A DNA stretch of 64,000 nt from Brucella pseudogrignonensis (lineage in GTDB: Bacteria > Pseudomonadota > Alphaproteobacteria > Rhizobiales > Rhizobiaceae), in the NCBI RefSeq assembly GCF_002252525.1, contig NZ_NNRM01000044.1, positions 186,001-250,000 on the forward strand. Reading direction: 5' to 3'. This document shows, in pieces, positions 27,061-35,798 of the stretch (positions are counted from its first letter, which is position 1; every line of letters begins with the position of its first letter). A program made the position numbers and the translations under genes. Below the pieces are notes generated by a model. That model saw only the letters and a list, made by a program, of their open reading frames with translations, was not told the origin of the DNA and did no database searches.

Positions 27061-30000
27061 TCAACCTGCAAAATTCTTGATAAAACCGTCTGGTAGCCCT
27101 TCGGACGAAACTTCGGGCAAGCTGTATACAACCCAGCCCTTGCTCATCGCATCCGCCTTAGCTTCCGATGTCAGCTTTTTGGTTGACGCAGCAACCATAC
27201 TTGCACGCCACGCAAACTCGAACTCGACGCCCCCGAAACGGGCGGGGATTGTATCGATCTGAGGAATGCCAGCGGCTCCGAACGCCTCAAGCCAAGGCGA
27301 TACCACTGCGCCTGGTGCTGCCTTTGCCGCTCGGGAAATCTTTCCCCGACTCAGATCGATTAGGAACTGCGCAACTTGTGGGCTCGCGCGATTGATCAGC
27401 TCGTGGTCTGGCTGATTGAAGTAGGAGAGAAGGCAGCGATAGCAGCCACGTACGCAACTCCCATCCTCTTTCTTCTGCAGCAGATCTGCATCCCCCGCCG
27501 CAATCGCAGCATCTACATTTTCGAAATGCATCAAGCAGAGCGCCGTCTTGGCGACCTCATTGATTGCTCTTCCGTCGTCAATCAGGCGCGTAAGCACGCC
27601 GGCTCCGCCTTCGGTCGCCTCATAGGTGAGAATTGCTCGCCTGTTATCTCTCGCGGGCAACGGCTCACTTAGGATTTCACCTTCCTCGAGCTGGAAGACC
27701 ACCTCTATCCCACGCAGCAATGCATATTGAACCGTTGCGATCGTTTCCGGCTCGTATTGTTCTGGCCTTTCAAAGCGGAGCAGCAAGGCATTCTTTCGGT
27801 CGCGAACGATTGGTACTATGCGGACCGGTTTCACCACATCCGGCGGCACATCCGTGTCACCATCCTCTCCGTCGGACTTCGCCCAGTAACCGGATCTGGG
27901 ATCGATGTGGAAGCCGAAGACGGTCTGATCTTTTCGACGCTTCAGGCCCTTGTTCAAGCGGCTGATTTCGGCGCTATTGGCGTATTGAAGTGAAAGGAGC
28001 GACGTTTCTTCACAGACGAACTTGGCGTTGGTCACCTGGATCTGGCCATCCCTTTTCGGCCAGGAGAACACGGTCTGGATATCAAAGCCCTGCCTTACCC
28101 GTTCTTCATCGTTTGCCGTAATGCGCTCAGTCGGCGCCGCTTCGACATTGTCGATACGAAGCGTCTTCTTGATGGGGACCTCTCCAGCCATGTGATTGTC
28201 GCACCCGTGACAACGCTCCACTTCGCCTTCGTGGGACGCACCACAGTTGGAGCAAATGTAGATATCCTTGGTCGCCAACTCGGATCCATCGCCTTGGCGT
28301 ACCTCGGGGGGCAGCTTAGCCTTCATAACCCGATAGGCACGGCCTTCATGGTATATCAGACTGCGCGGCCCGAACTCGGAAATGGCTAGAAAACGGGCCC
28401 TGGACAGGAATGTGCCGGTTTTCCCTTCACCGGGTACGAACGCGTACAGCGGTAGGCGTGGGAAATTGTACCCAGGCAGGAAGCCTTCCGTCGCGAGATA
28501 CCGATACGAATAGAAATCGGATCCATTCGAGGCCTTGCCTTGTTCGAGGATTGCAATTTGATCCTGGGCTTGCATCTGCGCGGCCTTGATCTTGCGTCGG
28601 TCCGCTCCCGAGAGCCCAGTGATCTCCGAGCGCTTGTTCGCCTCGGCCAACTGCGTTCTTGCGGAGCTGTAGAGCTCACGCCAACGGTCAAATGCCCGAT
28701 CAAATGCCTTCGGCGCGTTCATGGCCGTTTGAAGAACGAACGCGTCCGGATCTTCCATCCAGATTGGGGTCTTGCCACCATCGGACGCCAGAATCTGTTT
28801 CAGAACTCGCGTCATCGGATCGCGCGCGCCAGAGACAAGAGTAGACTTCGAAACTACCGCCAGAACCTCGTCCTTCAGCGGGAATTTATCGGCGTGAAGG
28901 TCTAGGATTTCAGGAATATCGGGGGAAAGCGCCAATTTCGCTTCCGCCAGCCAAACCGCATGAAGGTGCGACCGGACAAGTTCCTCATTCGTGATGTCAA
29001 GCGCGGGCGGCCGAACTACACCGGCCACCATATCATTGCGCCGTTCAAAGAAATACTGGTCGTGCGGAGATCCCGAAGCGCAGTACGTCACGACAACCGC
29101 CGCCTGCCCAGACCGTCCGGCACGTCCGGCGCGTTGTGCATAATTCGCAGGCGTGGGCGGTACGTTGCGGAGATACACCGCGTTCAATGCCGAAATGTCG
29201 ACGCCGAGTTCCATCGTCGGGGAGCAGAATAGCGCTGGCAAAAACCGGTCGGTTTCGCCGGTTGCTCGAATTTCCGTGCGGTACTCCGAAGTCGCGAGAT
29301 GTTGCATATCATCCTGTTCGAACCGGAACCGCCATTCACGCCATTCGCGCTGTTTCTGTGATACCTGCGCCGTATGTTCACGGCCCTCCAGGCCCCAGTA
29401 GGAACTACGCCCATCGGCAAAGTCGTTCGCGATCGCGGTGTAAAGGTCATGGAAGTATCGGTTGCCGCGCTGGCTTTCATCAGAAAGCGCGGGCCCGGGG
29501 ACAAGCCGGACCGCGGATGGTGACAGGCGCCAACCTGTCACGTCACCATCAAGATCGACGGGCACAAGCAGCCCTTCATCGCTCAGGAAGGCAAACACTC
29601 CCTTCATGAACTCGTAGTACTCATCCTTGTTCAGCTTCACGCCTAGTACGGACTTCCGGTTCAGGAACCTTGCAATTCTGGAATTGGGGCCAGCTCGGAG
29701 AAGAGTTTGTTCTTCGCGAAGCGTGACCACATTCTTGCTACCGCCGCGCAGGACCAGAGAAGAGCGTGCTCTCGGCTTCTCCTTCTGGTCAATTGCCCAC
29801 GGGGCCTGAAGAAGCATACGGGATTTCTGAGCCACACCATCGAGGAAGGTCAGGTCTAAGGCCTCGGTCTGAACAGCCAGGCCTTCGAGCATCGCAGACA
29901 ATATAGCCTTGATAATAGCCTGCCGCTGATCGATGCCGAGATCGCCAAGGAGTGGATGGATGGCCATGAAGCGCTCGCGATCTTCCGAAAGTTCCTCAAG

Positions 30001-32241
30001 GCCGAGGAAATTAACATCGATCAGATTGAGAACAGACAGGCTGGGATTGGTGAAGCGCCATCCACGGCGTAGGTCCGTCCAGACACGATGGGCGAGCACT
30101 TTAGCGAGCGAACGCTGTGCGTCTTCACGGATAATGGCGCCAACATTTGCATCGAGAAGCCAATGCTGCCGAGCCTCCTTGTTGGCAGCGGTGAAACCAA
30201 GCGCCTTCACTACCTGAAGGCCGTACTCGTCTTCTGCAAGGCCTTCTGAGCCAGCGGAGATCACCGCGTGAAGAATGGCTCCGCGCAACAGACTTACGAA
30301 CAAGAAGTCGTTGAAATGACCTGACTGCAGTGCGGCATCCTGACGGTTGTCGGTAAAGCCCAGCAGTTTGCGCTTCGTCACAGGTACGCCGCTGCCCGGT
30401 TTGTGCATCCACTCCAGGGCACTGGCCACGAGCAGTGTTGTCGCAGAACTCCGCCCTTCGCCAGAGAGCCCGGCAAGCTTGCTGCGTTCACGCATGCCTT
30501 GCGTGGGCTCGTCATGACAGCAAAGGCAGAAAGCAAACTTCCCTGGGATGAACCAGAAATCATTGCCGCCCGCTCCATGGCGGCCGTCTGCACCCACCGC
30601 ATATGATATCGGGGTGCGCTTCTTACGATAGCCTCTCAGCCGCTCGATGCCATTCTTTTCCTCCCGCCAGCTCTCAGGGTAGCCCTCAAGCTCCCCGGTG
30701 AACTGAAAGTCACTATCGTCGACATTTACTGGGCAGAGATAGCCGGCAACCTCGTCGTCCTCAGTATCGAGCGGGGTGTCATCAATGCTTCGGGGAAGAA
30801 AATACAAATCCCCATCATCCTCGACCTTCGTCACTACATGGTATTCTTGACCACAGCTTCTGCAAAAACGGGTCGGATACAGGCGATTGCCAGGTGCATC
30901 CGGATCCTCAAGCTGCCCTTCAAATAAGATCCGCCGAGGTCTGTCTGTGAGTGTTGTAAATACCTCGCCTGCGCCCGAGATGAACCGATTGAGTTTGAAG
31001 GCTAGAAAAGCACCATCCTTTGTGCCTCCGCGCTCATTCTCAGGCAAGCTTATCCGGGTCAGGAACTTTTCGAGGTAGTCGCGGCAGATTTCGGCCTCGA
31101 CCCCAGTGGCCGACGACAGCTTTTCGACAGCTTGTTCGAATGGGACCGGCTTTTTTCTACGAAGTTCAAGCCCGTCGTCCAATCCGAGCTCCAACTCCAC
31201 CCACACCGAGAGCGGGTGGTGTTTCAAGGCCTCGTCGTCGAGTGTGTCCGGGAGGGACTGTGTTAAGATCTTGCTCAAGGCGCCAACAACGTGCTCAGCC
31301 TTCAAGGCATCATCGGTGGCACGCTGCAAAGACTCGTCGATGACCGCATCCGGGCCAATCTCAGCACCAAACAGTCGTGATGCGACGTTTGCGACAGCAA
31401 CAGCACGGCTCTCATCCGATCCCTCGGATGCCATCGTCGCCGAGGTGCCGATGCAGATCGGTTCTTTGTCAGGAGAGCATCGATCTCGCAGACGCCGAAC
31501 GAGAACTGCAACGTCAGCCCCCTGGCGTCCGCGGTAGGTGTGCAGTTCGTCCAGAATTATGAACTCGAGGCCGGATGCATTTGCGACTACTTGCGAGTCA
31601 AGATCGTCCTGCCGCGTCAGCAGCAACTCGGCCATCATGTAGTTGGTCAGGAGAATATCTGGCGGGCTGGCGGCAATTCGCTCACGCTCTTCTCGGCTTT
31701 CCTGACCTGTGTAACGCTTCACCACCGGCCTGAGGTTGTCGGGCAAACCAGAACCAGCGATGAACTTGTCAATTTCCTTCAGCTGGCTATTAGCCAGGGC
31801 GTTCATAGGATAGACGATGATTGCCGATGTCCGCCGCGGTTTTCCTGCGCGACGAGCACGGATAATTGCGTCGACAACCGGCACAAAGAAGCACAGGGAT
31901 TTCCCCGAGCCTGTGCCGGTCGTGACAACGTAGCTCTTGCCCTGTTTCGCCTTCGCAATTGCTTCGGCTTGGTGACGATGGAAGCGAAGGGGTGTAGCTC
32001 CAAACCGGAAGACTTTGCCCGTACCCTCATCAAGGTCACCTGTGGCGACGAGTTCATCGACCGTCGGCCCAGCCATAAAGCGCGGATTGAGTGATAGGAG
32101 GGCATCAGGCCAAAATTTTCCAGCGTCGTACTGGGCGTCGATCTCGGACTTCAGGTCGGGCGCTCGAATAGTGCTGAATGAACGCGAAAACTGCTCGTAG
32201 GCACCAATTAGCTGATGATCAAATTCAAACGCTCTCATCAA
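27061..32241 (-). CDS. Giant DEAD-like helicase with C-terminal DUF1998 (MrfA/DruE/DrmAB-like)
   Basis: A 1726-residue superfamily 2 helicase. It has motif I TTGTGSGKSLCF (about residue 105), DELHTYRGRQG, TSATM and the motif VI QRAGRAGRSGQ (about residue 1050). Zinc-type cysteines occur in CRSCGQ and in CSNCG...CHGC. The C-terminus carries the DUF1998 signature CVRGCYRCLLSYFNQ. MrfA, DISARM DrmA/DrmB and Druantia DruE all combine this kind of helicase with DUF1998, either in one chain or two; here one chain holds both. It is the first gene of the operon. A second ATG at 32238 is equally possible. Confidence 0.82.
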   Translation of the reverse strand: MMRAFEFDHQLIGAYEQFSRSFSTIRAPDLKSEIDAQYDAGKFWPDALLSLNPRFMAGPTVDELVATGDLDEGTGKVFRFGATPLRFHRHQAEAIAKAKQGKSYVVTTGTGSGKSLCFFVPVVDAIIRARRAGKPRRTSAIIVYPMNALANSQLKEIDKFIAGSGLPDNLRPVVKRYTGQESREERERIAASPPDILLTNYMMAELLLTRQDDLDSQVVANASGLEFIILDELHTYRGRQGADVAVLVRRLRDRCSPDKEPICIGTSATMASEGSDESRAVAVANVASRLFGAEIGPDAVIDESLQRATDDALKAEHVVGALSKILTQSLPDTLDDEALKHHPLSVWVELELGLDDGLELRRKKPVPFEQAVEKLSSATGVEAEICRDYLEKFLTRISLPENERGGTKDGAFLAFKLNRFISGAGEVFTTLTDRPRRILFEGQLEDPDAPGNRLYPTRFCRSCGQEYHVVTKVEDDGDLYFLPRSIDDTPLDTEDDEVAGYLCPVNVDDSDFQFTGELEGYPESWREEKNGIERLRGYRKKRTPISYAVGADGRHGAGGNDFWFIPGKFAFCLCCHDEPTQGMRERSKLAGLSGEGRSSATTLLVASALEWMHKPGSGVPVTKRKLLGFTDNRQDAALQSGHFNDFLFVSLLRGAILHAVISAGSEGLAEDEYGLQVVKALGFTAANKEARQHWLLDANVGAIIREDAQRSLAKVLAHRVWTDLRRGWRFTNPSLSVLNLIDVNFLGLEELSEDRERFMAIHPLLGDLGIDQRQAIIKAILSAMLEGLAVQTEALDLTFLDGVAQKSRMLLQAPWAIDQKEKPRARSSLVLRGGSKNVVTLREEQTLLRAGPNSRIARFLNRKSVLGVKLNKDEYYEFMKGVFAFLSDEGLLVPVDLDGDVTGWRLSPSAVRLVPGPALSDESQRGNRYFHDLYTAIANDFADGRSSYWGLEGREHTAQVSQKQREWREWRFRFEQDDMQHLATSEYRTEIRATGETDRFLPALFCSPTMELGVDISALNAVYLRNVPPTPANYAQRAGRAGRSGQAAVVVTYCASGSPHDQYFFERRNDMVAGVVRPPALDITNEELVRSHLHAVWLAEAKLALSPDIPEILDLHADKFPLKDEVLAVVSKSTLVSGARDPMTRVLKQILASDGGKTPIWMEDPDAFVLQTAMNAPKAFDRAFDRWRELYSSARTQLAEANKRSEITGLSGADRRKIKAAQMQAQDQIAILEQGKASNGSDFYSYRYLATEGFLPGYNFPRLPLYAFVPGEGKTGTFLSRARFLAISEFGPRSLIYHEGRAYRVMKAKLPPEVRQGDGSELATKDIYICSNCGASHEGEVERCHGCDNHMAGEVPIKKTLRIDNVEAAPTERITANDEERVRQGFDIQTVFSWPKRDGQIQVTNAKFVCEETSLLSLQYANSAEISRLNKGLKRRKDQTVFGFHIDPRSGYWAKSDGEDGDTDVPPDVVKPVRIVPIVRDRKNALLLRFERPEQYEPETIATVQYALLRGIEVVFQLEEGEILSEPLPARDNRRAILTYEATEGGAGVLTRLIDDGRAINEVAKTALCLMHFENVDAAIAAGDADLLQKKEDGSCVRGCYRCLLSYFNQPDHELINRASPQVAQFLIDLSRGKISRAAKAAPGAVVSPWLEAFGAAGIPQIDTIPARFGGVEFEFAWRASMVAASTKKLTSEAKADAMSKGWVVYSLPEVSSEGLPDGFIKNFAG

Positions 32242-32396
32242 TTTCCCCCACCTGTTACGACACTTTGATCTTTATAGAATTACTTTTCAAGACCCGCGTC
32301 TTTCCCGCTTAAAAACGCGATCCAGCTTCCCCTTATCAGGGTGTGTCGCGAATAGCATTAATTGCGGATAGAAAAACGCACCGTCTGGTATACGAA

Positions 32397-33395
32397 TTAC
32401 AAGACGCCCCACGCTCGAAACCTCCCCCTGCCGGTCATTTCGCGTAAGCTGAGCTCTTCAACGAGGCGCAGTGCCGCACGGGGCGTGATATCGAGTTCTT
32501 TGGCGATGAGTCCTGTCGACACCAGCGGCCTCGCCAGCACCAGTTCAATCAGGCCTGGCAGATTGGAAGACGCGCGGCGGCCCGCAAGGCGCCGTTCAAC
32601 ACGGATGGTTTTCAGGCCGGTGTTGAAGGCCAGCAAATCCGCTTTGCTTGTCAACCCTTCGCGCCGCAGCCGGGAGGCCGCTAACAATCGCCCCAGCCAC
32701 GGCGCCCGCTGCAACACGGCCAGCTCGTTCCAGGCATCGAGTGCCAGCATGGCCTGCAGCACCGACGGCAAAGCACTGAGCGGCCGCAACACGGTTTGCC
32801 ATTCGTCAAGCCGCTCGTCCTCCTCCTAATCGGGATCACGGATCAGCGGATCGGTTTCCGGCTTCGGCAACCGCTGCGGCTGTTTCACCTTTGCCAGCAC
32901 GTCGTCGGAGCGGGCCAGTAGCGCATCAATGGCGTCGAGAACAAGGCCGGGCAGCAACCGATCCTGCCTCCCCTCGCCGTCCCACTTCGGCAGATCATCC
33001 GCCGCCTTTTGCACCGCGGTGCTTTTGCTGTCGGCGACGATGCCACCATCCCCAAGAGATGCTGCAGGCCACGCCTGCCGCAGACTGCGCAAACCGTTTG
33101 GGCTCAATGCCCAGTCCGGCGGCTGTACCGCAATGCGCCGTCGGTTTTGCAACACATCACGGGCAATGGTCAGCGCGTGACTGGGCGAACGAATATCGCG
33201 CGCCGCGTAATGCAGGATCAGATCTTCCATTTCGACCAGCTCGCCGTCGAGCCACAAAGATGCGCAGGCATCGGAAAAATGAAACCGTTCGATCAGTCCT
33301 GTGCCAACGGGTGAATGCGCAAGACGCTCATCCAGACGCGCCAAGGCTTCGCTGGCGCGTGCCAATGGTGAAAGCAAGTGACTGGGGCAGATTTG
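32397..33395 (-). pseudogene. RHE_PE00001-type (DUF1612 plus HTH) protein, interrupted by an in-frame TAG
   Basis: Two adjacent minus-strand frames form one protein of the RHE_PE00001 type found on rhizobial plasmids. The N-terminal DUF1612-like part runs from LLSPLARASEALARLDERL through FSDACASLWLDGELVEMEDL to LIRDPD. The C-terminal part holds the helix-turn-helix (LIAKELDITPRAALRLVEEL). They are separated only by a TAG at 32826-32828 and remain in the same frame, where the next codons read EEDERLDEW. So this is a nonsense mutation rather than a frameshift. The true N-terminus is unclear: the frame runs upstream to 33713 through sequence that does not look like the family. Confidence 0.72.
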
Positions 33396-33863
33396 GTGAC
33401 GGTTCTTTTGTTTTTGAGTCAAAGTCAAGAACATAGCTATGCCTGGATGGTGCTCAATGCACGCATACATGCGCTGACTATCGGTCCAGATCATGGGTGA
33501 ACAGCAACGGCTGCAATGGGGCCGTAAGCTGTCAGTCCGGTTCCAATGAACAAGGTCAATAAAGTAGACATCCACAGCGCATTCGAAACACGAACTACCG
33601 GTTCGAATCTCATCCGGCGGGCCATGCGGGATAGCGATGAGAACTATATCTACTCCATAGCCCTCTATAACCCTACCAAATAAGCATACGGACACAGCTG
33701 CGCTGCTTGGCACCCACCAGACGTCGCTTCCCCCATTCCAGTTTTCATTCGTTCTATACGCCGAGGTTAAAAGCGGTTATTTACAAGACATTTTACAGAA
33801 AATAGTTCATTGAAGAGCATCGCAATATTCGGTGATGGTGCGGATCGCTTGGGGGAGGATTCG

Positions 33864-35798
33864 ATGAAGCTTACGCATTTGCGTATTTGCAACTTCAGAT
33901 GCTTTGGGAGCGTCGCGACAGACATTACGTTAGATGACACAACGTTCATCCTCGGACCAAACGGCACTGGCAAGACCGCGGTGCTGCAGGCACTGGCGAG
34001 GATGTTCAGTCTCGATCCTGCGCTGCGCAAAATCAGAACCTCCGATTTCCACATTGCGGCCGATGAGGCGCCCGATGAGGCACCGGAAGAGCGCAAGCTC
34101 TGGATCGAAGCCGATTTCGAATTTCCGGAGCTCGAACTGGAAGATGCCGACATGCCCGCAGTGCCGGGCAATTTCGCCCATATGCTGATGGTAGATGACG
34201 ACGAAGTTGTTCGCGTCCGTTTCCGCTTGGCGGCAACGCTTGATCAGGATGGCGATATCGAAGAGACCTTCACCTATGTAACCAAGATCGACGATGACGG
34301 GCTGCCGATCGAGGAAAGCCGGGCTTCCAAGCAAGATCGCAACGCCGTTCAGGTGCATTATCTACCTGCTCGCCGCGACCCGTCTGACCATATCTCCTAT
34401 TCCGCCAATGCGTTGTTGGGCCGGGCATTGCGGGCGGCAGACTGGAGCCTCGAGCGCGAGGCGATCGGCGATCTCACAGCCCAGATTACCGCTGCCCTGA
34501 CCGGCAACGCCGCCATCGAAGGAATCGGCGAGTCGCTGACCGAGATCTGGACCCAGCTTCACAAGGGCCAGTTCTTCGCCAGCCCCGCTGTCTCTTTCGC
34601 GCAGAGTGAGATCGACGCGCTGCTTCGCCATCTGAGCCTTACGTTCACGCCGGGACACGGCGAGCCCCTCGTCAATTTTTCGCGGCTGAGCGACGGTCAA
34701 CAGTCACTACTGTATATCTCGCTGGTGCTCGCAATGCGCAAGATCAGCGACAAAGTGCTCGCCGGTGAGCTAGAAGGTTTTGACATCGACAAACTGCGGC
34801 CCGCTATCTTCACACTGATTGCCGTCGAAGAGCCGGAGAACAGCCTGTCGCCGCATTATTTGGGACGTGTCATCCGCGCGATCTCGGAATTTGCAGAAGG
34901 TCAGAACACACAGGCGTTGGTGGCAACACACGCGCCGTCGCTCCTTCGCCGTGTTGCGCCCGAGACCATCCGCTATCTACGGCTAGACGGCAATCGTCGA
35001 ACGGTCATTGCTCGGGTCGTGCTCCCGCAAAATGAGGACGCGGCAAAATATGTGCGCGAAGGCGTACAGGCCTTTCCGGAACTGTATTTCTCGCGGTTTG
35101 TGATTCTGGGAGAAGGCGACAGTGAGGAGGTCGTACTCCCGCGACTGCTCGCTGCCCGTGGGATTCTCACTGATGATGCATCGATCTCGATTGTTCCCTT
35201 GGGCGGGCGCCACGTCAATCATTTCTGGCGGTTGCTGCATGGGCTCGGCATCCCGCACGTCACCCTGCTCGACCTCGACCTTGCTCGCTATCAGGGCGGC
35301 TGGGGCCGGATCAAATATGCCGCCAAGCAGCTCCTCAAATATGGCGATGTCGAAAACGCCGGCATTGATGAAGCCGATATTGCGGACATTCCGGCTTGGG
35401 ACAGCGAACAGGGGCTGCTGATCGATGACGACGACTGGCTCGAATATTTCAAAGATCGAGGAGTCTTTTTTTCGTCGCCGCTCGATCTTGACTTCATGAT
35501 GATCGAGGCGTTTGCCGAGGTATATCAAGTCGATGATGACGAACGTGAGGAACCAGACGACACCACGCTCAAGGCTGTCCTAGGCAAGAAGCACCAAACC
35601 GTCGCGGGCCAATATACCGACGAACAGCTTGAGCTGTTCGATGCCTATTACCATCGCTTTAAGCTTGGTAGCAAGCCGACTTGGCATATTCGGGCGATGG
35701 CCGTGCTCGACGATGCTGAGCTCGCGGCCGACATGCCTGCGGTCATTACCGCGCTGTTCGACCATGTCGAAACCGCACTGGAAAGCCTGCCGGAATGA
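33864..35798 (+). CDS. gajA: GajA-like OLD-family ATPase/TOPRIM nuclease (Gabija)
   Basis: A 644-residue protein with an N-terminal ABC-type ATPase (Walker A GPNGTGKTAV near residue 33, SDGQQSLLYIS, Walker B LIAVEEPENSLSP, ATHAPSLL) and a C-terminal TOPRIM nuclease domain (GEGDSEEVVLPRLL near residue 415, then LLDLDLARYQGGWGR). This is the OLD/GajA layout. GajA cuts DNA at specific sites and is held back by nucleotides until phage replication or transcription depletes them. The ATG at 33864 has GGGGAGG six bases before it; the frame opens at 33810 but lacks such a site. Its stop overlaps the next start (ATGA), giving a standard Gabija pair. Confidence 0.87.
   Translation: MKLTHLRICNFRCFGSVATDITLDDTTFILGPNGTGKTAVLQALARMFSLDPALRKIRTSDFHIAADEAPDEAPEERKLWIEADFEFPELELEDADMPAVPGNFAHMLMVDDDEVVRVRFRLAATLDQDGDIEETFTYVTKIDDDGLPIEESRASKQDRNAVQVHYLPARRDPSDHISYSANALLGRALRAADWSLEREAIGDLTAQITAALTGNAAIEGIGESLTEIWTQLHKGQFFASPAVSFAQSEIDALLRHLSLTFTPGHGEPLVNFSRLSDGQQSLLYISLVLAMRKISDKVLAGELEGFDIDKLRPAIFTLIAVEEPENSLSPHYLGRVIRAISEFAEGQNTQALVATHAPSLLRRVAPETIRYLRLDGNRRTVIARVVLPQNEDAAKYVREGVQAFPELYFSRFVILGEGDSEEVVLPRLLAARGILTDDASISIVPLGGRHVNHFWRLLHGLGIPHVTLLDLDLARYQGGWGRIKYAAKQLLKYGDVENAGIDEADIADIPAWDSEQGLLIDDDDWLEYFKDRGVFFSSPLDLDFMMIEAFAEVYQVDDDEREEPDDTTLKAVLGKKHQTVAGQYTDEQLELFDAYYHRFKLGSKPTWHIRAMAVLDDAELAADMPAVITALFDHVETALESLPE

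Noticed and set aside
17206-32241. Direct assignment of the operon to class 1 or class 2 DISARM, BREX or Druantia
   Set aside because: No phospholipase D (DrmC), cytosine methylase, BrxC/PglY ATPase, PglZ or DruH/DUF4338 protein is present. Only partial overlap of components supports relationship to DISARM.
33602-33624. A second tRNA-3'-end-like string (TTCGAAT followed 16 bases later by CCA)
   Set aside because: It splits to the right length, but the T-stem strands do not pair and the implied acceptor stem does not fit a usual tRNA. Probably chance.
33396-33713. N-terminal extension of the RHE_PE00001-like gene
   Set aside because: Open frame, but the sequence is unlike the family, rich in Cys and His and without a ribosome-binding site. 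Likely non-coding or foreign sequence joined to the gene.
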